Assembly: GCA_003427395.1 (NCBI GenBank)
Contig: BFEA01000056.1
Location: forward strand, 861,946 to 891,486
DNA: 29,541 nucleotides
Source: Chara braunii
Taxonomy: Eukaryota; Streptophyta; Charophyceae; Charales; Characeae
Direction: 5' to 3'
Made by a program: the position numbers and the translations under genes. Below are positions 1-9,952 of the stretch, in pieces. The notes below the pieces were generated by a model that did no database searches, was not told where the DNA came from, and saw only the letters and a list, made by a program, of their open reading frames with translations. Positions within the stretch are counted from its first letter, which is position 1, and each line of letters begins with the position of its first letter.

Positions 1-144
1 GGGAGGCTGATCCAGATTGATCTGCAGTTGTAGAGGTGGCTGGGTGTGTAGGTGCTCCCTTGGTTGAGTCATGCAAGTCATTGGTGAATGACGATTTTTC
101 ATATGGAACAGTTATTGCGCCTTGTGTAAAGCATAGTTACCCGT

Positions 145-876
145 CTACACCTTTGTGACAAAGGGTGTATCATCCCATGTATTTTTCGCTTCCAAGAGGG
201 AATTTTCCAACAGCGCCTGCATGAATGTCAAAATCTGGGGTATGCGCCAAGCGAAGTTGAATTTGATCCTGGTGGAAGATAGGTCTGCCAGCTGGGTGTA
301 CGAGAACCAGATCAATGTTGTGTCCTCCTTTGCTGATGCCTGCCTTGTCTGTTGATAATCGAAAATAATGATTGTAAGGACAATCCCTGGCGGGAAGGGG
401 TGGTCTGTGTGGATTGCTATCCCTTTGGCTCCCTTGTCACAATTTTCTGAAATCAGTAGTTTGGCCAGCCTAACAGCTTCCGGTTTCCCATATGTGCCTC
501 GCCACCCTTCTAGTGTCACTCCCACATAATTACTGCTGTGTTTGTGGGACCGAAGGCTGGAATCTGCCAGGTACCCTTTGATCCTCAGTCCCACCTACCA
601 TTGCTGATTTTGCGGATCCCTTCTCATTGGTAGGATCAGAAGACCCAGAAGTGGCTCGTAATTGTGCGCTGTCTGCAATGAGGCAGTTGGTCGAATAAGA
701 TCCCTTAGCCTACCCCTCGTTGCTGGTTTGGTGCTCAACACTGAGTCTTCCGCCTGAGAGGTTCTGGTATTCGGTAATATTTGGGTCTGTGGGAACTGTA
801 GGTCCTGGGAGGCGATCGATTCATTCTGTTTCTGAATCTTCCATAGTAGCGGAGTGTTCCTGTGAGTGTGAATCAT
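145..876 (-). pseudogene. Unidentified degenerate coding region, C-terminal part
   Basis: Two open stretches in the same minus-strand frame (876-595 and 594-145) are separated by a single TAG, giving about 240 codons. I do not recognise the product. The downstream part is a plausible globular protein, with an alternating hydrophobic pattern and clustered aromatic residues (motifs such as GVTLEGWRGTYG and FNFAWRIPQILTF). The upstream part is hydrophilic and serine/glutamine-rich. It follows the open region at 821-1252 in a different frame, so the two are probably pieces of one protein split by a frameshift near 820-880. No transmembrane segment or known catalytic motif is visible. It could be the end of an old transposon ORF or a decayed host gene; its repeat-rich surroundings favour the former. 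Confidence 0.4.
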
Positions 877-1252
877 CAGTAATGGCTGAATCAGATTGCT
901 GGTCCGACTCGGTCCGCAGGTCTATCATTGTATTAGCCCGAGCCCAGCCCTGGCCATCACTGTCGCTTTGTGATGATTGGACCAGGCCTATGTACAGGAC
1001 CGATTTGAGTAAGTGCGCTGGGAGGTTATCTTCCCAGGGAGCAGCCAGCGCATTTTGATTGTTGTCCGAGTGCAGCACGGCTGCTATCTCTTCGACTAGG
1101 ACCTGGGGCCAGTGCTGATCATCGTAGGTAAATTTATGGGCAGCGCCGTTTGTAACAGGGATGATAAGGCTGCGCTGTGTTGGGATTGAGTGTGATGTTG
1201 CCTTTACCTTGTCAACTATCTCTTTGATGGATCTGATGATCACTTTGCCCAC
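821..1252 (-). pseudogene. Unidentified degenerate coding region, middle part
   Basis: A 143-codon open stretch. Its first ~80 residues look globular (start MGKVIIRSIKEIVDKVKA, later WPQVLVEEIAAVL). It then becomes Ser/Asp/Glu/Gln-rich, ending in an acidic serine tail of the kind found in disordered linkers. It lies between the Q/P-rich stretch upstream (1636-2689) and the 145-876 stretch downstream, all on the minus strand and in changing frames, so I read them as one frameshifted coding region. The apparent start methionine may be internal. No family recognised. Confidence 0.4.
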
Positions 1253-1635
1253 CTTGTTTCAGTCGACTTGTCCCGGGGAAGCATGACTGTTAACCACCTG
1301 TTTGACCTATTGAGTTCTAAGAATGTACCTCCTGATCGTCTCCCAGTGGAGGGGGGGATTCAATCATGGAGTGAGAGTGACTCAGGGAAGAGAACTTTTA
1401 GCAAAACCCAGTCTACCATTTCTTTTAACTTCTTTTGCACTTTCCTGTTCGTCTATGTAGACTGCAGTTTTGCTGTTTGTTTTTTCTTTCCCTTTGGGTC
1501 CGCCTGGCACCCCTGGGGGGCTAACTCTGGTGTCATTTTGGTGGCCTGTTGTTGGTTTTGCATTTCCGGCTCAATCTGTGATCTATGAGAGGGTTCCTCT
1601 TGGTGGAGGAAAAGGTCACCCTGCTCGTCTTTGCC

Positions 1636-2224
1636 CTACTGGTTGTTGAGGGCCTTTTCCCCCTGATCATCGTTGAACGATACTGTGTCCCCCTGATGAT
1701 CTTTTGGTAGAGGGGGGTCTTCATGTTGGTGCTGCATCTCGTGGATTAGATTCCCGGTGTGGGCTCGGGCCTGAGTCTGTGCTTGCGCCCACTGTTGCGC
1801 CAGTTCTACTGCCATGTAGGTGGGCTTCGGCCTGGGCCTGAGCCTCAACCTGGGCTTTGAGTTGGGCCTGTTGCTGGGCCAAGGAACTCGCATACTAGGC
1901 ATATGCTTGTGTCTGTGCCTCCGCCTGCTGATGGAGGTCACCGTGCTGCAAGGCCAGAGCATCGGCCTGGGCGAGTTGCTGCGCTCGTTGGCACTGTTGG
2001 GCCTGGGTCTCGACCTGTAGCTGCTGGGCCCAGGCTTGGGCATGGACCTGGTTCTGATCGAAGGGCGTTGTGTGTTGTAGCCGAAAATCTGGTACTGGTT
2101 GTTGCCACTGTGCGAATAGATGCGAGTGAATGTGGGCGGATGTGTCGGGCTGCTGATATGCGTCACCATTGTTTTCTAACATCAAATCCCCCTGGTAGTC
2201 CAGTTGTAGGGGTCGGGGTGACAA
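1636..2224 (-). pseudogene. Glutamine/alanine-rich degenerate coding region
   Basis: Minus-strand reading shows a strongly Gln/Ala-rich chain with an AQAQ-type rhythm. It starts in one frame (2224-1895), runs on past a stop near 1895, and continues in the neighbouring frame (to 1636) with the same composition and then a charged Asp/Glu/Gln/His segment. The sustained composition across the frame change indicates a real former coding region with a frameshift near 1800-1890. It is in the same frame as the proline-rich repeats at 2291-2689, separated only by a TAG and a TGA. Function is unknown; such Q-rich chains are usually disordered or coiled-coil linkers. Overlapping plus-strand leucine/glycine-rich open frames are shadows of this composition. 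Confidence 0.45.
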
Positions 2225-2274
2225 ATGGTCCCTCTCCCTTCCCGGGTCATGATCCTGGGGGAGTCAATCCAGCT

Positions 2275-2665
2275 CGGCAGGTATCACCTTCTACTGTTCG
2301 TTGCTCAGGTCCTGGAGTGCCGGGAGCTGAGGCCCCAGGTGCTGTTGCTGTGGCTCAGGTGGCACTGGCAGCTGGGGTGTTTGCGTTATTATCTGTAGCT
2401 CCACCTGCGTCCTGGGCCATTCAGGCTGCCCTTTGGGTGTGGCTAGATGAGGCCCAAGGTGGCCTTGCTCGACAGGTATCACCCTCTGCTGTTCGTGGCT
2501 CAGGAGTGTCGGCAGTTGAAGCCCCATGCGCTGTGGCTGTGGCTTAGGGGGCGCTGGCAGCTGGGGTGTTTGCGTTGTTATCTGTAGCTCCACCTGCGTC
2601 CTGGGTCGTTCTGGCTGCGCTTTGAGGGTGGCTGGATGAGGCCCCAGGTGGCCTTGCTCTGGCTC
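2275..2665 (-). repeat. Internal coding tandem repeat, ~190-195 bp period
   Basis: The motif AGGTATCACC recurs at 2279 and 2474 (195 bp apart), and GGCCTTGCTC recurs at 2461 and 2650 (189 bp apart). These mark two in-frame copies of the Pro/Gln-rich segment plus a partial third edge. Period lengths divisible by three fit expansion within a coding sequence. Confidence 0.7.
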
Positions 2666-2689
2666 TGTGGGCATAGTGGGCATAGGCAC
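2291..2689 (-). pseudogene. Proline/glutamine-rich tandem-repeat protein fragment
   Basis: A 132-codon stretch made of two copies of a ~62-65 residue repeat. Shared landmarks are EQGHLGPH, RTQVELQI.TQTPQLP and LS.EQ..VIP. It is proline- and glutamine-rich with almost no hydrophobic core, so probably disordered. The closing TAG at 2291 aligns with a CAG glutamine codon in the other repeat copy, so the stop is a C-to-T change and the frame once continued into the Gln/Ala-rich region downstream. The true N-terminus is uncertain; the first methionine lies just upstream of the first repeat. No family recognised. Confidence 0.5.
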
Positions 2690-2841
2690 CTGGGGAACTT
2701 ATGCTGCTCTGTGTATTTCCGCCTGAGTGATGTCTCGATGTAGTGCCTGGGGTTGCTGACCGGGCTTCTGTGTGCTGTTGTTTGCCAGCCCCCCTGGCAG
2801 CGGTGGTCGCCATTCCTGTCTCGTGAGTGTCATGCGCTGTG

Positions 2842-2960
2842 GCGTTGGATTTTGTCAAACAAAACGTATACAGAGGGGCACACCGCATTCGGTGAATGCA
2901 GGAGCAAAGGTGCGTTGGATTTTATCAAAACGAACACAGAGGGGCACACAGGAGCAAAGG
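2842..2960 (+). repeat. Imperfect direct repeat, 70-bp spacing
   Basis: GCGTTGGATTTT followed by a short A/C-rich stretch and CAGAGGGGCACAC begins at 2842 and again at 2912. Each copy is followed by GGAGCAAAGG. The second copy lacks about 20 bases present in the first. Non-coding. Confidence 0.7.
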
Positions 2961-3603
2961 CCCACCAGTGGGCTTCTACGCTGACAAGGCTCACCAAAAG
3001 AAAAAAAAAAACAGTTTACCAAGAAGAACAAAGATTGAACTTCTGCACTGACGAACGACCCGCTCTCCCTCCCGGGTGGCTGCGCTTCCGCGCTTTGGTG
3101 GTACCAGTCCCATCACATACACAGTTGAACTAGTTCATCGTTTCATCCTTGAACCCGTTCATCGTCACGTGTGACCCTGCACGAGGATGGGGATTCATCT
3201 GGAGCTGCACATCTAGGGGTTGTTTCTTTGGTGAAAAAAATAAAAACACTTCTGTTTTTTTTTTTGGTTCATACACCGTGCTGGAAAATCTATCCGCCCG
3301 AATACAACGCCCCCTACCCTGTCCATCTTCCGTTGAACTAGATACCCCACTCGGAGTGGGGGTAGGGGTTCAGTGGTGCTTCCCATCAATGGTGCTCCCC
3401 ATGCTAGGGCCGTGAATTTCCCAGAAACTTTTTGTGGCCATCATCATTCACCCTGCATCTCCTTGAAATCCGGACAAATCTATCAGCATGTGTTGACATA
3501 GATGATCCCCTTTGTTCCTTGTTGACAGACAGTGGGGTATGTGTGCGTGAAGATTGCGATGTATCTATCCCAATTTGGCACATCCATTCATACCCTGTTG
3601 TGA
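2961..3603. other. Non-coding stretch downstream of the LINE
   Basis: I see no credible gene. It contains an A-run at about 3000-3010, a T-run near 3255-3265 and a perfect inverted repeat at 3345-3361 (CCCCACTC, one base, GAGTGGGG). Short open frames on both strands show no family signature. Confidence 0.6.
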
Positions 3604-3625
3604 TTTTTATTTTTATTTTTTTTTT
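3604..3625 (-). other. LINE 3' poly(A) tail
   Basis: The plus strand reads as T-runs interrupted by two A bases, which on the minus strand is an A-rich tail directly after the ORF2 3' UTR. It marks the 3' end of target-primed insertion. Confidence 0.75.
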
Positions 3626-3778
3626 CATGCTGGGAACCGGGCCCAGCGTCCCTTTTGTTCAAATGATCTTGAGTAGGAAGATAGACAGAGATTGACATTT
3701 TGTGCCTCTTCACCCTGTACGGGCGCCATATATACTTGACCACCTAGCACTTGCTTAAATGGAAGAAAGTTGGCGTTG

Positions 3779-5160
3779 CTATTCCGATTCCGGCATATAC
3801 CAGGATCTGGGAACCAACGCCAGACCAACAGGGGGAAAAAGATCCGGGAATTCTGATAGTGGTCTCCTTGGAATGGTAGGATCAATATTGATCCAATCAT
3901 TGAAGCTTAGACGGTAATTCCTTGGCGGCTCATCCTGAACGCAGCCCTGAATTCCATCCCATTTCACTTGCCCCATATTTCCTCCTTGTGCCCCTCCAAG
4001 CCAATTTTGGTTGAACGTTTGTATATGATGCTTAATGTCTTTTTCTGTTTTCATGAACTTAAGTTTCTCTCTCAAGGATTCTCATCTAGTAGTAATTTCC
4101 ACTTGAACTTGTTGCTTGATAGTTTCTGTAAATTCTGGACCATCAAGACGGGCGCCCTCCATTTCGTAAGTACATCTGCGGGTCCATAATGCCCAGATAA
4201 CTGCTCTTCTTCCAATTGTGAATAGATTAGATGTGAAGTTATCTGTTTGAATTGGATTCCAAGCTTCCAGAAGGAGTGCTTTCCAGTTCCATGGCCATGG
4301 GAGGGATGTTTCCAACTGGTTCCAAATCCTGTCCCACCATCGCCATAGCCATACAGAGTCAGGGCATTGCAGAAAAATATGTTATATAGTCTCCGGAATC
4401 AGTTTAGATGGGAATGCTGATTTGCAGAACTTACACCAAGGTAAGGCTATTCCTCTTTGTTCAAGGGAGGTTCTATCAATAATCCAGTCATTTGTGGGTA
4501 AGAAGCGATGGGTAATTTGCCACTGAAGTGATGCAATTTTAGCCGGTCTAGCTTTTATGGACTGGAACCATTTTACTGGGCGCAACTCTTCTTTACTTAC
4601 GTTGAGGTGCCTCATCCAACGGTCTTCTATTTTGTCCTTCATATTAACTTTTGGGCGAAGCATCCTGTAAGTGGATTTGACTGATAGTGTATGGAGCATT
4701 CTAGTGTGAGAGCAACCTTTGGCAGATGCAGAAGACCAAGACCAACAAGCCGGATCAAACGGTAGGTGAGAGATGGGAGTATTTGGTTTAAAGGCCAACC
4801 AATTTTCTCGGATCTTTAGGACCCTGATCCTAAATAAACTAACCTTTTTAAACCAACCTACTTGCTCTTGTGGACTTGAGTTCAGGTAGCCATCCTCTCC
4901 CAGGTTAAATAATGATTGCAAAGTATCCCCTGTAGATCGAACTTCCTCCACCCTTCCAACTAATCCTGGTTGGTCTGTTAGGGATACCCAGTCGCCTGGA
5001 ATTAGCGTGGGCCCTTTTCTCAGGATTCTGACCCAGTCCAATGACACTATATCTATTATTTGCTCCAGACCTTCTTTCTGACAGTGACAATATCTTAGTC
5101 TTTCATGAAGGATCTCCGCATCAATCCAGTTTCTATCCTCTGTGTTCCAGATGTCCCTAA
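3779..5160 (-). pseudogene. LINE ORF2, C-terminal domain with zinc-binding motif
   Basis: Continues ORF2 after a frameshift near 5160; the frame from there contains DIWNTEDRNW, typical of the region after the RT in plant LINEs. Landmarks are HRFLPTNDWI, then WCKFC, an in-frame TAA at about 4382, and HIFLQCP. Together these form the C-x2-C...H-x4-C arrangement of the zf-RVT type domain of plant non-LTR elements. The frame continues past a TGA at about 4082 and ends at TAG 3779. The in-frame stops interrupt otherwise conserved motifs, so this is decay rather than wrong framing. The domain is thought to assist nucleic-acid binding during target-primed reverse transcription. Confidence 0.75.
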
Positions 5161-7161
5161 TGGAGTAATTCCTCTTTTAATCCACCCTCTCCAGGGAGAA
5201 TCAAAACAATTTAGGGTATAGCCTTGAGAATCTCTGATGAATGTGTTATTGAATAATGGTTGTTGGCAAACCTCTTCCCATCTCCCTGGTGCCATCTTAT
5301 CTGGAAGTGGTAGTTTCCTCCATGTTTTCAGCAGATCAATCCAAAATGGATCCTTAACTAAGTCTGCCCTTGCGGCTTGGCGATCTAAGGGTGCAAGATT
5401 TTGGGAAGCATTCGGAGTACCCGTCGATAGTGACAAGCATCTGTTTTCTAGCCACATGAGGGGGTCCACTAATTCCGAAGTAGGTGGGGCTAGCCTTCTT
5501 ATTTGTTTGCAAGCCATCATACTCCAGGGGGTTTGGGGATTGAAGAGAAGGCGCTTTATCCATTGAATGGACAAAGCCATTGCTTGGGTGTTAGGATCAA
5601 TAATGCCAAGGTCTCCTTTAGATTTAGGTTGGATAATAGTTAGCCATGCCACTCTACTAATGACGTTTTCACATTCATGATTCCTACGCCAGAGGAAGGA
5701 TGCTAACTGCCTTTGCAGTACTTTTATGGTGACCTTATCCAAAGCCCATATTACTGATTTATACCAAATCGAGGGGAGAACCACATTATTAATAGCTAGT
5801 GTTCTTCCTAGTAGTGACGTATGTTTATCCTTCCATAGTTCTAGCTTTGAATGAGCATGTTGTAGGATCGTGGCATTATTGGAATCAGGTTTGTCTAGCG
5901 CTGAAAGGGAAATCCCTAGGACCCTAATTGGTGTTTCAGGAGCGAGCCATTTAACCATTGATCTCTCTGGAGGCCTGCCTCCTTGATAGTGGATCCACCA
6001 AACAAGTGTTTTGTTCCCCCAATTAACCCTCATATCCGAAAGTTTGCAAAATTCATCCATGATCTGTTGAATTGCCTTCATATTTTCTTCTGAAGCATCA
6101 ATCATCAGGGATAGATCATGAGCGAAAAGAGAACAGACCGGAATAGCTTCCTCTGGTATAGAAGCCACTTGTATACGTTTAATATCCTTATGTTGGCGGA
6201 TGTTAGCCGCTAGGGCTTCCATAATGATTACAAAAAGGAAAGGGGCGATTGGGTCCCCTTGCCTTACTGATCTCTACAACACTATAGGAGGGGCCACATT
6301 ACCATTGATCATGACTCTTGTTGTAGCAGTTTCGTGTAGGATCTTAATCCATCTCCTGAAGTTTGGACCAAAGTTAAATTTATCCAGGCATTTATCCAGG
6401 ACGAACCAGTCAACATGATCATATGTTTTCTCAAAATCTATAAAAATAAAAGCAGCATTATGCTTAGATTGACGCAAGAGTTTAATTAATTCATTTATTA
6501 ATAAAATATTATCCTGAATATTTCTTCCTTGAATAAAACCTGTTTGAGATGGGTGAATTATATCTGCGATAATTTTATTTAAACGAATTGTGAGGGTTTT
6601 TGAGATGAGCTAATAAACTACAGTAAGGAGTTTGATGGGACGGTAATTGCGAATATTACATTTATCACCCTTTTTGTAAAGCAGTGTTAAGACTCCTTGT
6701 CCCACAATTTCTCCCATTCAGTCGGATTCTCATACATTATGATAGAATTGCATTAGATCCTGCGAAATGAACTCCCATCGGGTTTCCCAAAATTCTTTTG
6801 GTAATCCATCGATGCCCGAAGTCCTTTCCTCCTCCATAAGCATAAGTGCAGTCCATACTTCGTCACTAGTAAGTGGTGATTCCATTTGTTCTTTTTGTGA
6901 TTGAGAGAGAGCTTTGGTCATTGGTTTCAAAAAATCATCGATCTCCTTATTTTTTTGATCCTCAGGGGAAATTCTTGTTCCAGATAAGAAGAGGTTTTGA
7001 AAAAATTCTCTTGCAATCTTGGTGCATTCTGTCGTAGAAGTGGCTATCTGGTCATTCATTATATTGGGGTGGGAAAAACCTTCTATAACTGTTCTTCCCA
7101 CCCGAGCCCTCGTCTTCCAGGGCTTGGAGTTGTTGGATTTGCTGGTATGTTCTTGTTTCAT
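5095..7161 (-). pseudogene. LINE ORF2, reverse transcriptase domain
   Basis: One minus-strand frame from 7161 to 5095 with only in-frame stops (6730, about 6718, 6610 and 6274). RT landmarks in order: SPLTSDEVWTALMLM and GIDGLPKEFW before the fingers; NIRNYRPIKLL; HPSQTGFIQGRNIQDNIL; motif A FIDFEKTYDHVDW, with its aspartate at about 6436-6438; VRQGDPIAPFLF (motif B region); and motif C. Motif C reads FAHD rather than FADD: the first catalytic aspartate codon is CAT (histidine) at 6118-6120, which should abolish polymerase activity. The family reaction is target-primed reverse transcription of the element's own RNA. The frameshift from the endonuclease frame lies in the overlap 7052-7161. Confidence 0.85.
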
Positions 7162-8215
7162 TTGAATGTCTGTCAGCTGCTAGTAGTTTCGAATATTCAT
7201 TGCATTTACGCCCTAAAAAAAGTAGGCCGTTGTTGAACCACGTGATATCGTCCTGGATGACATTTTTATGTTGACGCCAGAACGTCCAGACGTCCTTTAG
7301 ATATGACCTAAACCCTTCTCTTTTGAGATGAGATGTGTTAAGCTTGTAGAAACCCCTACCTTGATCAGTTTTTTTCCTAAAGGAGAGGATGACTACACAC
7401 ATGGCATGATCTAGTCCTGCTAGGGGACTCTTAGGAAAAATTTATGCGATTTGCAGCGAACCTTCCAATTCTTCTGAGAGAAGTATTAAATCAATTCGAG
7501 ATTTGGAGGCTGACAGTGTCTGACCTTTCCTCAAACATGTGAAGGATCGGTGAGTGGGGTTCAATCTTCTGAAGGAGTCAAACAGATTGAAGGATTAAGT
7601 TTGATAAGTAATCATTATTTCATCCGCTTCCACGTAGGCAGGACACGGGGTGAGAATCCTTCATCGATCCATGGATCGATCAGGTGCGGCGTTAAAATCT
7701 TCAGCTATGATCACTGGTATGCCTACCGGGAGTTTAGGGATGAGGGTTTCAAAGAACCTTTGACGATTACCAATCTCATTTGGTCCATAGACACATAAGA
7801 CGATGACAATCTCGAATTCTAGCATTGCCAGGATATATGCCCATCTCCCTTCTTCCTTATCAATCTCTCAGTAAACCGGTTCTACTTTGGATCCTGGTGG
7901 GATCCATATTGCTACTCCCGCACTTCCTGGACGAGGTGCATGGGCTCTGAAGGCGGTGTGGGGCCATATCTATTTATGACAATGATTGTGGGTTGCTGAG
8001 TCTATTAGGTGGGTTTCTTGTAAGCAAATAATGTCAGGCCACTGTTTTCCCCCAATTCCTTCAATTTGGTTATAAATTGTCTGTTTCTTCTCAAACTTTG
8101 CTGACGCAAGACCATTAACATTCAAGGATCTTAGGTCTAAGTCCGATTGCCTTTTCACAGATTTCCAGGTTGTATCCTTATTGTATAAGGCGTCCACTAC
8201 CTGAAACGTTTCCAT
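7052..8215 (-). pseudogene. LINE ORF2, AP-type endonuclease domain
   Basis: Starts at the ATG at 8215 and reads in one frame to 7052, with stops at 7970, 7868, 7661 and a few more before 7403. The endonuclease/exonuclease/phosphatase fold landmarks are present in order: SLNVNG (Asn at residues 32-34), LQETHL (Glu 67), VYGPN, DFNAAPD, SRIDLIL and LDHA. Thus the metal-binding and catalytic Asn, Glu, Asp and His positions of this family are all recognisable despite the stops. The domain nicks the target DNA to expose the 3' hydroxyl that primes reverse transcription. A short linker follows (to 7052) before the frame changes into the RT. Confidence 0.8.
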
Positions 8216-8489
8216 TTTATAATTCTAAAAGGACAGACAGGTCAGTTGTTTTTCCACTAAGGAAGAGGAGAAGAGAGCGTGAATGTTACATCAATTGGTT
8301 CCTCCTGCCATCGGCCAATATCCAGCAGGCCTCCTGCGGTTAGAATGCGTTGACTGAGAAGCCTCACTAGGAGTGTTCCAACATCAGTCTCTGACCAGAA
8401 ACTATTTGGTTTGATTTTCATTAACTGTAGTTCCGTCAAGAGGTCCTGATTGAACCATTTGAGTTCAACATTTTTGCAGACTTCGTATT

Positions 8490-9896
8490 TCAGAAATATA
8501 TCCCACTTGCTAGTCGTTGTTCCCCTTCTGTTATGATGAGTGAAGATGTACTCCCCATGGGGAGATTTGCTTTGATGAAATTTCCTATTTCTTGCTTGAT
8601 GAGGGGTTCATTTACTCTTCGGTCTAATTTGGAAGCCATCGAAAGAAACTGGGATGTCATGCCCAGAACTGTTACTTCACCATATGTTTCCCTCATAGGG
8701 ACAATTAATCCCACTTCTCATGCACCCTCCTTACGTCTGACTAGGAACAGAACTATACCAATCTTTACTGGTGACAAAATCCTTCGTCCTTTAGCCAATC
8801 GATGTTTCAGTTTCTGTCTCTTGGAAGGGAGATCAGAATCAGGAGACACCGACAGGGACTGATGGATAATCAAGGAATTTGGGGCTATTTGAGAACTTTC
8901 CAAACTTTCTCCTTCGATTAGAGGTTGATTAATATGCAGATCCTCAGTGAGATCTACAACCTGAGAAGCCTGTTGATTATTATTATTTTTCTTTGTAATT
9001 GTGTTTTTCTCAGTGTTTGAGTATTTCTTAGTGTTTGTACTGACCTGCTCCACAGGTTGGTTTTCAGTCTCAACCTATATTACTTGTGTTACCTCCAGCA
9101 AACTCTGAGATGCATACTGCTCCTGTGAGACAATAGCCCCTGGATCCCATTCTATCAAGCCCTGACTATGCTTCCTGGGTACGACAGATTGCTTGTCACT
9201 GGGAATGTGCAAATACTTTTTCTCCCCAGTGAGCTCAGAAATAATCAATTGAAAACAGGCATAGTCATTATTCCCTTCTGGGCCCGAAGGCACCCTGTCC
9301 TTTTTGAGCTTGGGTGGTTCCTCCACCACCACTACCGAGACTCCTGTCTCCTCTTCCCGGGTACTCGACTGTGACGAGTGTGGAGTCACAGCCTGTTGAT
9401 CATTGGAGTTATCTGGTGTTCCTATCTGCAGTGCACTATTGGGATCATTCCCAAGGACTGTGACTGGGATCTTGTAATCATGAGAAATGAGACCCGACTG
9501 TTCTTTGATCTGCGAGTTTACAATCACTACTTCTTGCTGGAGCTGATCCAGCTGTTAAGTCTGTGTTAGTGTTTCAACCTGGGTCGATTCCAGGGAAACT
9601 CCACTATGACCTGTATCCAGGGGAGGAGCTTCATTGTGGCCTGTACCCAGGAAAACACTCCGAATGTCTTTTTGTGACCTGTCTGTTCCCTCCATTTCCT
9701 CTTTCCCAATCAAGGACAGGGGTTGAAAACGATTATTACCTCCTGATAGTAATTTGGGCTCCCCTACTCTTGTGCTGTTGAACCTCGATGAAACTATGCA
9801 GAGCAGTCTGACACTAATGTTCTCCCATGATACACCCATTGGGGGACCATGCATTAAGAAGGATACAAGGCTTCCACTGTTTTCTAACGTCTGCAT
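8490..9896 (-). pseudogene. LINE ORF1, long hydrophilic C-terminal extension
   Basis: Four consecutive open stretches (9896-9555, 9527-9075, 9053-8718, 8714-8490) share one minus-strand frame and are separated by only a few stops. Together they encode ~460 residues of hydrophilic, Ser/Thr/Asn/Gln-rich sequence with basic patches (for example KRQKLKHRLAKGRR) and an EEPPKLKK segment. It follows the zinc-knuckle half of ORF1 after a frameshift near 9900-9950 and ends shortly before the endonuclease. I do not recognise a domain. It may be an extended ORF1 tail or a separate small ORF between ORF1 and ORF2; the uniform frame favours one protein. Confidence 0.5.
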
Positions 9897-9952
9897 TAAT
9901 TCTGTGAAGATGTGAGGCCAAGATGTCGTGGGTAGATGAGGGTGTTGCCCTT

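Noticed and set aside
1903-2547. 214-codon plus-strand open frame
   Set aside because: Ala/Val/Gly/Pro shadow of the minus-strand Pro/Gln repeats; the in-frame repeat period and composition favour the minus strand.
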